From: an uncultured Bacteroidota bacterium
GTDB lineage: Bacteria; Bacteroidota; Bacteroidia; Bacteroidales; P3
Assembly: GCA_902793295.1 (NCBI GenBank)
Contig: CADBDA010000006.1
Coordinates: forward strand, 1 to 64,000
Reading direction: 5' to 3'
DNA length: 64,000 nt
The notes below the pieces were generated by a model, which was not told the DNA's origin, made no database searches, and was given only the letters and a program-made list of their open reading frames with translations. The stretch's first letter is position 1. Each line of letters starts with the position of its first letter. This document shows positions 9,233 to 19,900 of this stretch, in pieces. The position numbers were made by a program, and so were the translations under genes.

Positions 9233-10192
9233 ATGTTTCTGCTCGAATCACAACATGTGGAAAAGAATTTCGGTTCCTTTCGTGCCCTCGACGATGTCAG
9301 CATCGGCGTGCGCGAAGGCACCATCTTTGGTTTGCTGGGCCCCAATGGAGCCGGCAAAACGACACTGATACGCCTTATCAACCGCATCAGCCGCCCCGAC
9401 AAGGGGGACCTGCTGATAGAGGGGCATCCTATCACCGACGACGATGTGCGCCACATAGGCTACCTTCCCGAAGAGCGCGGCCTGTACAAGAAGATGCGTG
9501 TGGGCGAACAGGCAGTCTATCTGGCGCAGCTCAAAGGATTGAGCCGTCGCGATGCCGTCAGCCGACTGCAGCACTGGTTCGAAAAATTCGAAATCAGCAG
9601 TTGGTGGAACCGCCCTGTCGAGGAACTCTCCAAGGGTATGCAACAAAAGGTGCAGTTTGTGGTCACAGTGCTGCACGAACCGCGCCTGCTTATCTTCGAC
9701 GAGCCCTTCAGCGGGTTCGACCCCGTCAATGCCATGCTGTTGAAGAACGAGATTCTGGCGTTGCGCGACAAGGGAGCCACGGTCATCTTTTCCACCCATA
9801 ATATGGCTTCGGTGGAGGAGCTGTGTGACGACATTGCCCTCATCAACCGTTCGCATGTGGTGTTGGGCGGCGGCGTCGATGCCATACGCCGTTCCTATAG
9901 CAGCAACCAGTTCGAACTGTGTTGTCTGCCGAACAAGGAACGTCAACTCCAGTTGCCCGAGGGGTTCCGCGTCGACAGCCAGCACTGTGATGAAGGTGTG
10001 GAACACTATCTGGTAACCCTGCCCAAAGAGAACAGCGCCAACGACCTGCTATCTGCCGTTTTGCCACAGCGAACGCTGGTGTCGTTCCGCGAGCTGCTGC
10101 CCTCCATGAACGATGTCTTTATACGGACGGTGAGCGACGAAACGCGCTCCGCCGGGAATTGTAACAATCAAAAACCATCTGTAAACCAATAG
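9233..10192 (+). CDS. ABC exporter ATP-binding subunit (NatA-like)
   Basis: 319 residues. Walker A GPNGAGKTT starts near residue 36. The signature is ELSKGMQQK, Walker B is LLIFDEPFSGFDP and the switch His lies in FSTHNM. The C-terminal 90 residues form the DUF4162-type extension seen in NatA-like ATPases. It powers the permease encoded 14 bases downstream. The exported substrate is unknown; NatAB of Bacillus exports Na+, but related pairs move lipids or peptides. Confidence 0.9.
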   Translation: MFLLESQHVEKNFGSFRALDDVSIGVREGTIFGLLGPNGAGKTTLIRLINRISRPDKGDLLIEGHPITDDDVRHIGYLPEERGLYKKMRVGEQAVYLAQLKGLSRRDAVSRLQHWFEKFEISSWWNRPVEELSKGMQQKVQFVVTVLHEPRLLIFDEPFSGFDPVNAMLLKNEILALRDKGATVIFSTHNMASVEELCDDIALINRSHVVLGGGVDAIRRSYSSNQFELCCLPNKERQLQLPEGFRVDSQHCDEGVEHYLVTLPKENSANDLLSAVLPQRTLVSFRELLPSMNDVFIRTVSDETRSAGNCNNQKPSVNQ

Positions 10193-10206
10193 ACACAAAT
10201 ACCATA

Positions 10207-11559
10207 ATGAACAAAATACTGCTTGTCATACGACGCGAATTCCTGACGCGGGTGCGCAAACGCTCGTTTTGGGTGCTCACAGTGCTGGTGCCATTGCTTA
10301 TGGCGGCGCTCTATGCTGTGCCGGTCTACCTCTCGCTGCGCCCGTTGGAACGGTCGGTGGTGCTGGTGGCCGACGAATCGGGCATTTTCGGAGGTATGGA
10401 CCGCGAGGACACGCTGCGCTCCGACAGCCGCTTTGCCTCCACTGACAACGTCAGCTACCGCTATGTGCCCACGCTCGACTATGCCCTGCGCCAGATGGAC
10501 ACTGCCACCGAGGTCACCGCCGTCCTCTATGTGCGCAAACGCGCCAGCGAAGCCATCCCCACCGACGCTTGCCTCTACTACAAGAGCGACATGCCTCCAT
10601 CGAATGTGCGCTACGATGTCGACAGGCAGTTGCAGCGCATCCTGCGCAACCGGTTGCTGCAAGCCCATGGCATTTCCGACGACGAATATGCCCTTATCAG
10701 CAACACCAAAATCAACCTCCGTACCGAAGATTTGGAGACGGGTAGGGAGGCCTTCCTCGATGTGAAGACCGGCCTGGGTTTCGTGCTTGCATTGCTTATC
10801 TATCTGGTCATCTTCATGTTCGGTTCACAGGTGATGCGAGGTGTGGTCGAGGAGAAGTCGAACCGCATCGTCGAGGTTATTGTCTGTTCGGTGAAGCCCT
10901 TCCAGCTGATGATGGGCAAGGTGATAGGCATTGCCATGGTGGGTCTGACGCAGTTCCTGCTATGGGTGATGCTCACCGGAGTGGCGTTGGCTGGCATTCA
11001 AATGAGCAACAGCGAAATGTTCCGTCAGGCGACACAGAAACACAATGTCACCGAGCTGGCCACCAAGGGCGGCGAGGCCGGAGTGCAGATGGATCAGGCC
11101 GCCGAATTTGCCGATGTGCCCCAATTGGTCGAGGGGCTCAGCTCTATCAACTATGGCGTCATTCTGGGTACCTTCCTGTTCTATTTCATTTTCGGCTATC
11201 TGCTCTATGCCACCCTTTTTGCCGCTGCCGGCGCCATGTGCGACAATGATACCGACACGCAGCTCTTCTCGCTGCCGCTCACCATACCGTTGCTGCTCAC
11301 CATTCTGCTGATGCCCGCCATGGTCAATGCTCCGTCGGGCGTGTTGAGCCAGGTGTTCTCCATCATCCCCTTCACGTCGCCGGTGGCCATGATGCTGCGC
11401 ATTCCCTTCGGCGTGCCGCTCAACCAGCTCTACTGGTCGATGGCGCTGCTGGTGGTCTCCTTCCCCCTCTGCACGTGGTTGGCAGCCCGCATCTATCGCA
11501 GCTCCATACTCCGCTACGGCTTGCGTCTGTCGCTGTTCCGCAAAAAGAAAAACAGCTGA
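10207..11559 (+). CDS. ABC-2 type permease (NatB-like)
   Basis: 450 residues. One N-terminal helix (about 20-42) is followed by a large extracytoplasmic domain (about 45-190), then at least five helices between about 185 and 430. This is the NatB/ABC2_membrane_3 layout, with the conserved RRGFLTRVRKR-like start (RREFLTRVRKRSFW) and VEEKSNRIVEV after the second helix. It forms the channel of the exporter with the ATPase encoded just upstream. Last gene of the run that began at 4410. Confidence 0.9.
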   Translation: MNKILLVIRREFLTRVRKRSFWVLTVLVPLLMAALYAVPVYLSLRPLERSVVLVADESGIFGGMDREDTLRSDSRFASTDNVSYRYVPTLDYALRQMDTATEVTAVLYVRKRASEAIPTDACLYYKSDMPPSNVRYDVDRQLQRILRNRLLQAHGISDDEYALISNTKINLRTEDLETGREAFLDVKTGLGFVLALLIYLVIFMFGSQVMRGVVEEKSNRIVEVIVCSVKPFQLMMGKVIGIAMVGLTQFLLWVMLTGVALAGIQMSNSEMFRQATQKHNVTELATKGGEAGVQMDQAAEFADVPQLVEGLSSINYGVILGTFLFYFIFGYLLYATLFAAAGAMCDNDTDTQLFSLPLTIPLLLTILLMPAMVNAPSGVLSQVFSIIPFTSPVAMMLRIPFGVPLNQLYWSMALLVVSFPLCTWLAARIYRSSILRYGLRLSLFRKKKNS

Positions 11560-11584
11560 TAGACACCTCTTGCCACCAACCCCT

Positions 11585-11614
11585 TCGGCCCTGGTGCCGA
11601 TGATACTTTTTTTT
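11585..11614 (+). terminator. Weak candidate terminator after ABC permease
   Basis: Short 5-bp GC stem (11585-11589 with 11596-11600), six bases of spacer, then an eight-T run at 11607-11614. The stem is short, so this is tentative. Confidence 0.35.
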
Positions 11615-11723
11615 CTTTTATAAAAAATTAATAATCATACGATTGTTGGCTTGCTTGTGCGAGGGTGCGAAAAAATAATTTCGCTATTATCCAAAAAGTT
11701 TGTAATTTTACGCCCAGTAAAAA

Positions 11724-13556
11724 ATGAAAGAAAAACGTTGGATAATAAAGCAAGATTATGATATAGAGGTTGTTGAAAAACTAGCGGAATCCCTGGGCGT
11801 GGACAAAATTATTGCCACGCTGCTTGTAGAGCGTGGTGTCACTACTTTTGAGGAAGCCAAACACTTCTTCCGTCCAAGTTTAGACCAACTTCACGATCCG
11901 TTCCTTATGAAGGATATGGACCGTGCTATTGCGCGCATCAATGACGCTATCCGTAAAAAGGAGCGGATGCTGATTTATGGCGACTATGACGTTGATGGCA
12001 CATCGGCCGTGGCGTTGGTCTACTCCTATTTCCACACCCTCCACTACAACATCGACTTCTATATTCCTGATCGCGATACCGAAGGTTATGGCATCTCCTT
12101 CCAAGGTATCGACTACGCCCATCGTACGGGCGTGAAGCTCATCATTGCATTGGATTGCGGCATCAAAGCCGTCGAACAGGCCGACTATGCCAATTCCTTG
12201 GGCATCGACATCATTGTCGGCGACCACCACTTGCCCGGTGAGGTGCTGCCGAACTGCTGTGCCGTGCTCGACCCCAAACGGAGCGACTGCCCTTATCCCT
12301 ATAAGGAACTGTCGGGTTGTGGCATCGGTTTCAAGATTGTGGAGGCCTACATGGAGCAGAAAATCGGTGTGCGTCTTTGCGATTCGTCGTCCGACCTCAC
12401 GCCGGTGCAGAAGAAGAATATGGAGATGCTGAAATTGAAGCTGCTGCGCTATCTCGATCTGGTGGCGGTAAGTATCGCCTCCGACATTGTGCCTATTATG
12501 GGCGAGAACCGTGTTTTGGCGGCTTATGGGCTCAAGGTCATCAACACCCGTCCACGTCCGGGGCTTGAAGCCATTCTAACCTATGGCCACATCGAACCCC
12601 GATCGAAAGAGGACCGTATGGACAATCCGGAGAAAGATTCCTATTTTGAAAAGGATTTGAATATCAGTGATCTCGTTTTCCTTGTAGGCCCACGAATCAA
12701 TGCCGCCGGTCGTATCCATAGCGCGTTCGATTCGGTACGACTGCTGCTTGCCGAGAACATGTCGATCGCTTCCAAATTGGCCGAAGAGATAAACAATTAC
12801 AACAAGGAGCGCAAGGGTCTGGACACCCTGGCTACCGAAGAGGCCAAGAAGCGGCTGGAATCCGACCCCAATTTGTCGCAGCGCCACTCCATCGTCCTGT
12901 TTGGCGAGGACTGGCATCGCGGGGTGGTCGGTATTGTCGCTTCACGACTGGTCGAGGCCTACTACCGTCCTACGATTGTCTTCACCCGCTCCACCGACGA
13001 CCTGTATGTGGGCTCGGCACGTAGCATCAAGGAATTCGATGTCCATGCAGCATTGGAGGAATGCAGCGATCTGTTGGAACACTTCGGCGGACATAAGAGC
13101 GCTGCGGGTGTGTCGCTGAAACCCGAGAATTTTGAACGCTTTGTGGAACGCTTCGAGGAGGTGGTGAGCCGCACCATACCGCCTGAGGCGACAGTGCCCG
13201 AAATTGAGATTGATGCTGTCATCAGCTTCTCGGAACATATCACCCCAAAATTCCTTCGCATACTGAAACAGTTTTCGCCTTTCGGACCCGAAAACAATAT
13301 GCCGGTCTTCTGCACGCGCGATTTGGTCGATACGGGATCGCCTCGCGTGGTGGGCTCCAACCACTTGAAGTTCTCCGCCATCCAGCTCACATCGCGTTCG
13401 CGGGCCTATCCCGCCATCGGCTTCCAGCTGGGCGACAACTACGAACGTGTCAAGCAAGGACAGTCGTTCAGCCTCTGCTATCTGCTGGAAGAGAACTACT
13501 GGAACGGAAAGACCGAAATCCAGTTGAATGTCAAGGACATCAAGTTTGATGCGTAG
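11724..13556 (+). CDS. recJ: Single-stranded-DNA-specific exonuclease RecJ
   Basis: A 610-residue 5'-3' ssDNA exonuclease used in recombination and mismatch/base-excision repair. DHH motifs: DYDVDGTSA (87-95), the ALDCG region, GDHHLPG, and GPRINAAGR before the DHHA1 domain. GGHKSAAG is the DHHA1 signature. A C-terminal OB-like domain follows. Length is close to typical RecJ. A TAATTTTA box (11703-11710, one mismatch to TAnnTTTG) lies 13 bases upstream, so the leader would be very short. Stands alone between two stem-loops. Confidence 0.95.
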   Translation: MKEKRWIIKQDYDIEVVEKLAESLGVDKIIATLLVERGVTTFEEAKHFFRPSLDQLHDPFLMKDMDRAIARINDAIRKKERMLIYGDYDVDGTSAVALVYSYFHTLHYNIDFYIPDRDTEGYGISFQGIDYAHRTGVKLIIALDCGIKAVEQADYANSLGIDIIVGDHHLPGEVLPNCCAVLDPKRSDCPYPYKELSGCGIGFKIVEAYMEQKIGVRLCDSSSDLTPVQKKNMEMLKLKLLRYLDLVAVSIASDIVPIMGENRVLAAYGLKVINTRPRPGLEAILTYGHIEPRSKEDRMDNPEKDSYFEKDLNISDLVFLVGPRINAAGRIHSAFDSVRLLLAENMSIASKLAEEINNYNKERKGLDTLATEEAKKRLESDPNLSQRHSIVLFGEDWHRGVVGIVASRLVEAYYRPTIVFTRSTDDLYVGSARSIKEFDVHAALEECSDLLEHFGGHKSAAGVSLKPENFERFVERFEEVVSRTIPPEATVPEIEIDAVISFSEHITPKFLRILKQFSPFGPENNMPVFCTRDLVDTGSPRVVGSNHLKFSAIQLTSRSRAYPAIGFQLGDNYERVKQGQSFSLCYLLEENYWNGKTEIQLNVKDIKFDA

Positions 13557-13581
13557 TACCGCGTCAAACTGTTACCTATAG

Positions 13582-13611
13582 GGACGGGCGGCGCAATAAA
13601 GTCGCCCGTCC
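13582..13611. other. Strong GC stem-loop between recJ and ettA
   Basis: 9-bp perfect stem (13582-13590 with 13603-13611) with a 12-base loop. No T-tract follows on either side, so it may be an RNA 3' end or processing element rather than an intrinsic terminator. Confidence 0.5.
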
Positions 13612-13642
13612 GTCGTTATAAAAAACAATACATCCGTTTATT

Positions 13643-15310
13643 ATGGCAGACGACAAAAAGATTATTTTCTCGATGGTCGGCGTGGGCAAGCTGATTCCGC
13701 CTAGTCGCCAAATACTGAAAGACATCTATTTGAGCTTCTTTTATGGAGCCAAAATCGGCATTATCGGTCTCAATGGCAGCGGAAAGTCTTCGCTTTTGAA
13801 GATTATTGCCGGTGTGGACAAGGACTATCAGGGCGAGGTGGTTTTCGCTCCAGGATACAGCGTGGGCTACCTTGAACAGGAACCCAAGTTGGACGACACC
13901 AAGACTGTCAAAGAGGTGGTTCAGGAAGCAGTGCAGGACGTGGTCGACTGGTTGAAGGAATACGAGGAGGTTAACAATGCCTTTGCGGAACCCGATGCCG
14001 ACTTCGACAAACTGTGCGAACGCCAGGGCGAATTGACCGAGCTGCTGGAACAGCACGATGCTTGGAACCTCGACAGCCGTCTGGAGCGCGCTATGGATGC
14101 CTTGCGTTGCCCCGAAGAGGACCAGCTGGTCAAGAACCTCAGCGGTGGCGAACGTCGCCGCGTGGCATTGTGCCGTCTGCTGCTTCAGGAACCCGACATC
14201 CTGCTGCTCGACGAGCCTACCAACCACCTCGACGCAGAAAGCATCGAATGGTTGGAACATCACCTGCAGCAATACAAAGGCACCGTCATTGCCGTGACCC
14301 ACGACCGCTACTTCCTCGACAATGTGGCCGGATGGATTCTGGAACTCGATAGGGGAGAGGGTATCCCCTGGCAGGGCAACTACAGTTCGTGGCTTGACCA
14401 GAAGACTCAGCGGCTGGCAATGGAGGAAAAGCAGGAAAGCAAACGTCGCAAGACCTTGCAGCGAGAATTGGAATGGGTACGGATGGCCCCCAAGGCACGT
14501 CATGCCAAGGGCAAAGCCCGTCTGGCAGCCTACGACCGCATGATGAACGAGGACGTCAAAGAGAAAGAACAAAACCTCGAAATATTCATCCCCAACGGGC
14601 CGCGTCTGGGCACCAAGGTGCTCGAGGTGGAGGGCGTCAGCAAAGCCTATGGCGACAAGCTTCTCTACGAGAATCTTACCTTCTCGCTGCCACCGGCTGG
14701 TATTGTGGGTGTCATCGGCCCCAATGGTTGTGGCAAGACGACGTTGTTCCGCTTGATTATGGGCCTCGAAAAGCCCGATACGGGCACCTTCACCGTCGGC
14801 GAGACTGTCAAAATCGGATATGTCGACCAGCAGCATGTGCAGATCGATCCCGAGAAGTCGGTGTGGGAGGTTGTCAGCGAAGGCAACGAACAGATTCAGA
14901 TGGGAGGCCGACTGGTCAACAGCCGTGCGTATATCTCACGCTTCAATTTCAGTGGTAACGACCAGAGCAAAAAGGCCGGCGTGTTGAGCGGCGGCGAACG
15001 AAACAGATTGCATTTGGCCCTGACGCTCAAGAGTGAGGCCAATGTGCTGCTGCTTGACGAACCTACCAACGACATCGATGTCAACACGATGCGCGCCTTG
15101 GAAGAGGGTTTGGAGAATTTTGCCGGATGTGCGGTGGTTATCAGCCACGACCGCTGGTTCCTTGACCGCATCTGCACCCATATTCTTGCTTTTGAGGGTG
15201 ACTCGCAGGTCTACTTCTTCGAGGGTTCCTACTCCGAATATGAGGAAAACCGTAAAAAACGACTCGGCGACGACACGCCACACAGGTTCCACTACAAAAA
15301 ATTGATGTAA
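13643..15310 (+). CDS. ettA: Energy-dependent translational throttle protein EttA (ABC-F)
   Basis: 555 residues with two ABC cassettes and no membrane segments. Cassette 1 has GLNGSGKSS near 42, signature LSGGERRR and DEPTNHLD. Cassette 2 has GPNGCGKTT, LSGGERNR and DEPTNDID. The linker between them (about 240-320) contains the P-site tRNA interaction motif. The N-terminal IIFSMVGVGK and the overall layout match EttA closely, which binds the ribosomal E site and gates early elongation according to ATP/ADP ratio. The second Walker B reads DEPTNDID, as in other EttA proteins. Confidence 0.95.
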   Translation: MADDKKIIFSMVGVGKLIPPSRQILKDIYLSFFYGAKIGIIGLNGSGKSSLLKIIAGVDKDYQGEVVFAPGYSVGYLEQEPKLDDTKTVKEVVQEAVQDVVDWLKEYEEVNNAFAEPDADFDKLCERQGELTELLEQHDAWNLDSRLERAMDALRCPEEDQLVKNLSGGERRRVALCRLLLQEPDILLLDEPTNHLDAESIEWLEHHLQQYKGTVIAVTHDRYFLDNVAGWILELDRGEGIPWQGNYSSWLDQKTQRLAMEEKQESKRRKTLQRELEWVRMAPKARHAKGKARLAAYDRMMNEDVKEKEQNLEIFIPNGPRLGTKVLEVEGVSKAYGDKLLYENLTFSLPPAGIVGVIGPNGCGKTTLFRLIMGLEKPDTGTFTVGETVKIGYVDQQHVQIDPEKSVWEVVSEGNEQIQMGGRLVNSRAYISRFNFSGNDQSKKAGVLSGGERNRLHLALTLKSEANVLLLDEPTNDIDVNTMRALEEGLENFAGCAVVISHDRWFLDRICTHILAFEGDSQVYFFEGSYSEYEENRKKRLGDDTPHRFHYKKLM

Positions 15311-15393
15311 TTGATAGTTGTTGAATTACAGGCGGTTTTATACGGATGTGCTTCGGATTCCATGAAAAAAAACAATGAAATAATATTTTTGTG

Positions 15394-15401
15394 TATCTTT
15401 G
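15394..15401 (+). promoter_or_regulatory. -7 promoter box TATCTTTG
   Basis: Exact TAnnTTTG match 28 bases before the ATG at 15429. A possible TTG start at 15399 lies inside the box and is therefore rejected as a start. Confidence 0.6.
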
Positions 15402-15428
15402 CAAAATAATTCACTAAAAAACAAAACT

Positions 15429-15962
15429 ATGCAAACAAAAAGATTTCTTTTGGGTTTTATTGCCGTAAGTGCAATGCTGTTTGCTGCCTGTGGCAGTGAC
15501 GAAGAGGAGACTCTGACCCTCAATGACAACCAGTTGGCCTTCGACGGAGTGGTTTACAACATGAATACCAATGCTTCGATTGAAAATTATGGCAATGGTG
15601 AATATGCAATCTTCAGTGGCGAAGGAGAAAACCGTGCGTTTCATCTGACTGGCTCGTTTGGAGAAGGTTCCATCAACCAATCGTACAACATTGCTGTACA
15701 CAATCCAGGTGTGCACATGACCGTTGATTTCTTCGGTGAGACGATGACAAGTTTCTCTTTTGACAACCACATGGAAGGATTCTTCGGTGGTATTGAGGGT
15801 GTTGAAAATGTTGAAGGTTCTATTTTCAGTGAAGGCACGTTGACCAATACCTATGATGAAAATGGCTTCAGAGCCTATCTCAAAGGTACGTTGATAAATG
15901 GAAAGAAGATTGAGTTTAAAGTCTTCGTTCCCTTCTCCGAACTGGACGTGATTGGAAGATAG
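15429..15962 (+). CDS. Small lipoprotein with acidic surface-export signal
   Basis: 178 residues (start at 15429). The signal peptide ends in lipobox LFAAC with Cys21. The next residues, GSDEEE, resemble the SDD-type lipoprotein export signal of Bacteroidota, so display on the cell surface is inferred. The rest is a predicted all-beta, lipocalin-like domain without recognised catalytic motifs. Monocistronic: own promoter box and a very strong terminator at 15972. Function unknown. Confidence 0.75.
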   Translation: MQTKRFLLGFIAVSAMLFAACGSDEEETLTLNDNQLAFDGVVYNMNTNASIENYGNGEYAIFSGEGENRAFHLTGSFGEGSINQSYNIAVHNPGVHMTVDFFGETMTSFSFDNHMEGFFGGIEGVENVEGSIFSEGTLTNTYDENGFRAYLKGTLINGKKIEFKVFVPFSELDVIGR

Positions 15963-15971
15963 ACTTTGTTA

Positions 15972-16010
15972 AACGTGCATCACGAAAACCGTGATGCACG
16001 TTTGCTTTTA
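15972..16010 (+). terminator. Strong Rho-independent terminator
   Basis: Perfect 14-bp stem (15972-15985 with 15991-16004), five-base loop AAAAC, then a T-rich tail (GCTTTT). Starts 9 bases after the lipoprotein stop codon. Confidence 0.9.
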
Positions 16011-16021
16011 TAGATAAGGAT

Positions 16022-16759
16022 ATGAAACAGTGGATGCTCGTAGCACTGTTGTTGTCTCCTGTTGCATTGTTGGCGCAGCACAGCCGTCAGTCGTTGACGC
16101 AACCCGACTATGACGACTACAACCTGCGCTTCTGGCCGCGTCAGGTGACGGTGGTGCAGAAGTATGATTCGGGTGACGACAACAACTTCCAGGAGACCTA
16201 CAGCTTTGATTCGGTCGGTCGACTGACGGAGTACCGCAAGCGGGGCTTCGGCGGCGAGCGGGTGACGCTCTATCCGTTGGCCATGAGCGAATCTGACGGA
16301 TGGTGGATCAAGGAGTCGGAGTACTTCCATTTCGACTATGATGGCGATTTGTTGGAGTCGCACCAGTATGACTTGAAAGGGCGGCTATACAGTTCCACGC
16401 ATTATATTTATGCCGAAGGCGGCAATCTGGTAATGACCATCGAGTATATCTACGATTTGGACAGCGGAGTGGTCGCCAAGCGCACCGTGTCGAGCTATGA
16501 CAAGAAGGAACGTCTGGTCTCGGTCTGTCAATATACAGCTGACGAACTGCTGCTCGTCTCCGAGAAACGCAAATACGACCGTCGCGGCAATCTTGTCAAG
16601 AGGGTCCGGACCTTCTACAATGACGAAGAGGCGATTGTCAACACCGAAAAGCGTGTCTATACCTACGACCGCCATGGCAATTGGATTCATTGCCGCTATT
16701 TCCTCAACGGCAAACAGGAATACACGTTGGAGCGTACCATATCTTATTACGGGGAATAA
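16022..16759 (+). CDS. Secreted YD-repeat-like protein of unknown function
   Basis: 245 residues. A cleavable signal peptide (residues 1-19, ending LLAQ) is followed by repeated beta-strand units with the pattern Y-x-Y/F-D-x-x-G-x-L/W. Examples are SFDSVGRLTEY, HFDYDGDLLES, QYDLKGRLYS, SSYDKKERLVS, RKYDRRGNLVK and YTYDRHGNWIH. Such units resemble RHS/YD or MORN-like repeats, common in short secreted proteins of Bacteroidota, but there is no toxin domain. The gene starts 12 bases after a strong terminator and no promoter box is seen, so its expression is unclear. Confidence 0.65.
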   Translation: MKQWMLVALLLSPVALLAQHSRQSLTQPDYDDYNLRFWPRQVTVVQKYDSGDDNNFQETYSFDSVGRLTEYRKRGFGGERVTLYPLAMSESDGWWIKESEYFHFDYDGDLLESHQYDLKGRLYSSTHYIYAEGGNLVMTIEYIYDLDSGVVAKRTVSSYDKKERLVSVCQYTADELLLVSEKRKYDRRGNLVKRVRTFYNDEEAIVNTEKRVYTYDRHGNWIHCRYFLNGKQEYTLERTISYYGE

Positions 16760-16868
16760 TGTCTCCCAAGCCTTCTTTGGACAAGGTAACGAAATGGTAT
16801 AGCGAGGAATAGGTTTGTTGTTGAAAACTATTGATATATTAGGTGCCTGGAGTTGGCGTTTTTTTGTG

Positions 16869-16876
16869 TATTTTTA
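16869..16876 (+). promoter_or_regulatory. Candidate -7 box TATTTTTA for dnaE
   Basis: One mismatch to TAnnTTTG, 34 bases before the dnaE ATG. A T-rich TTTTTTTG run lies just upstream but at too short a spacing for a -33 element. Tentative. Confidence 0.35.
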
Positions 16877-16910
16877 CATCTTCAAACGTTCCTCCTAATA
16901 TTGTCGTAGT

Positions 16911-19900
16911 ATGCCCTATTTCACCCATTTACACGTCCACTCGCACTTCTCTATCCTCGACGGAATGTCGAAAGTGCCCGACCTTATCAGCAAGTGCAAA
17001 AAAAACGGCATGTATGCCATGGCACTTACCGATCATGGCAATATGTTCGGTATCAAGGAACTGGTGGATACGGTAAAGAAGGAGAACGGCAAGGTCAAAG
17101 ACAAAATCAAGGAGCAGGAGGCTGTTCTACACAACGACGGCGCCTCACCCGAGGAAAAACGTGAGGCGGAATACCAGGTGGAACAACTGAAGGAGCAAAT
17201 CTTCAAGCCGATTATCGGAATCGAGGCCTACTGCGCCCACCGAACTCTCTACGACAAGGACGCCAACGTCAAGGAACGTGACCCCGAGACGGGCCGCGAG
17301 CGTATCGCTGACCGTAGCGGCTGGCACCTGATACTGCTGGCAAAGAACAAACAGGGCTACAAAAGTTTGTGCAAGCTCAGTTCGATAGCATTCACCGACG
17401 GCTATTTCTACTCGCCACGTATAGACCACAATGTGTTGGAAAAGTATCATGAGGGGCTTATCTGCTGTTCGGCATGCATCGGCGGCGAAATCCCTCAAAA
17501 AATCATGAAAGGCGACATTGAAGGGGCTGAAGAGGCGGTGCGCTGGTTCAAGAACCTTTTCGGCGACGATTACTATTTGGAGCTACAACGGCACAAGACC
17601 GACAAGCCCAATGCCGCCTACGACACTTATGACAAGCAGCAGCAGGTGAACAAGTATCTGATTGATTTTGCCCGGAAATATGATATCAAGCTGATTGCCA
17701 CCAACGATGTCCACTTTGTGGAGGAGGAACACGGCGAAGCGCACGACCGCCTGATCTGTCTCAGCACGGGCAAGGACTTTGACGACCCTAACCGACTGCA
17801 TTACACCAAGCAGGAATGGCTCAAGTCGCCCGACGAGATGGCCGCCATCTTTGCCGATTTGCCTGAAGCGCTGGAGAACACCCGCGAGATAGCCGACAAA
17901 GTGGAAACCTACAGCATCGACAGCGACCCCATCATGCCGATGTTCGACATCCCGGCATCGTTCGGTTCGGAGGCGGAATATCGCAGCCGCATCAGCGAAC
18001 AGGAACTGTTTGACGAATTTACCCGCAACGAGAAAGGCGAGGTGGTGATGAGCCAGGAGGCTGCCGAGAAGAAGATTGTCAAATTGGGTGGCTACGAGAA
18101 ACTGTACCGTATCAAATTCGAGGCCGACTACCTGTCCAAGCTGGTGTGGGAAGGTGCCCACAAGCGTTACGGAGCTGAGCTGACCGAAGAGCAGCAGGAG
18201 CGCATCACTTTCGAATTGCACACCATCAAGACGATGGGTTTCCCAGGATACTTCCTCATTGTGGCCGATTACATACGAGGTGCCCGCGAGGAGTTGGGAG
18301 TCAGTGTGGGTCCCGGACGTGGGTCGGCTGCCGGAAGTGTGGTGGCCTACTGTCTTTGGATTACCGATATCGACCCACTGAAGTATGACCTGCTGTTCGA
18401 ACGTTTCCTCAATCCCGACCGTATCTCGCTGCCCGATATTGATGTCGACTTCGACGATGCGGGACGCGGCAAGGTGCTGGAATGGATTACAGAAAAATAC
18501 GGCAAAGAGAAAGTGGCCCATATCATCACCTACGGCACTATGGCCAGCAAGTCAGCTATAGCCGATGTGGGACGCATCCAGAAGGTGCCGCTCGGCATCG
18601 TCAACCAAATCAAGAGCTACATTCCCGATAGAGGATTTCCCGACAACATCAAGGACGATAAGGGAAAATCGCCCAAGGTGAACCTCAAGAACTGCTACCG
18701 CTATGTACCCGAGCTTCGGGAAATCATGGAGGGCGACGACGACTCGCTCAAGTCCATGCTCACCTATGCCGAGGAACTGGAGGACACCAACCGCCAGGTG
18801 GGTATCCACGCCTGTGGCGTCATCATCGGTGCCGACGATTTGACGAAATATGCTCCCGTCTGCACCATTAAGGACAAGGAAAGCGGCGAAGATGTGCTGG
18901 TGACCCAATACGATGGCCATGTTGTGGAAACGGTGGGCCTTATCAAAATGGACTTCTTGGGGCTCAAAAACCTTACTATTATCAAGGATGCGCTGTCCAA
19001 TATCAAGAAACGCACGGGCGAGGAAATCGACATCGACCACATACCCATCGACGACGAGAAGACCTACGAGCTGTTTTGCGAGGGCAATACGGTGGGCACC
19101 TTCCAGTTTGAGTCGGCCGGTATGCAGAAATACCTGAGGGAACTGCAACCGCACGTCTTCGAGGACCTCATTGCTATGAATGCCCTCTATCGCCCGGGTC
19201 CTATGGATTACATCCCCGACTTCATCGACCGCAAATTGGGGCGCAAGCCGGTTGAATACGACATTCCCTGCATGGAGAAGTACCTCAAGGACACTTACGG
19301 CATCACCGTCTATCAGGAGCAGGTCATGCTTTTGTCGCGCCAGTTGGCCAATTTCACTCGCGGTCAGAGCGACACCCTGCGTAAGGCTATGGGCAAGAAG
19401 CAGATCGACAAGATGAACGAACTGGAGGTGCTTTTCTACGAAGGTGGTGAGAAAAATGGCCACCCTAAAGAGAAACTGCAGAAGATATGGGAAGACTGGA
19501 AGAAATTTGCCTCCTACGCTTTCAACAAGTCGCACGCCACTTGCTATTCTTGGGTAGCCTATCAGACTGCCTACCTCAAGGCGCATTATCCGGCCGAATA
19601 CATGGCTGCCGTGATGACCTCATCGTTGAGCGATATCACTCGCGTCACCGAACTGATGTCCGACTGCCGCAAAAACAAACTGGAGATTCTGGCGCCCAGC
19701 GTCAATGAGTCGGAACTGAACTTCTCAGTCAACGAAAAGGGACAGATCCGCTTCGGGCTTTGTGCCATCAAGGGTATGGGCGAGGCGGCGTCGCAAGCCA
19801 TCATCAGTGAACGCGAGAAGAACGGCCCTTACAAGGATATTTTTGATTTGCTGGATCGTATCGATATGAAGGCTGTGAATCGCAAAAACCTTGAGGTGCT

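Noticed and set aside
13616-14836. 406-codon minus-strand frame opposite ettA
   Set aside because: EttA has all ABC motifs on the plus strand; the antisense frame is a compositional shadow.
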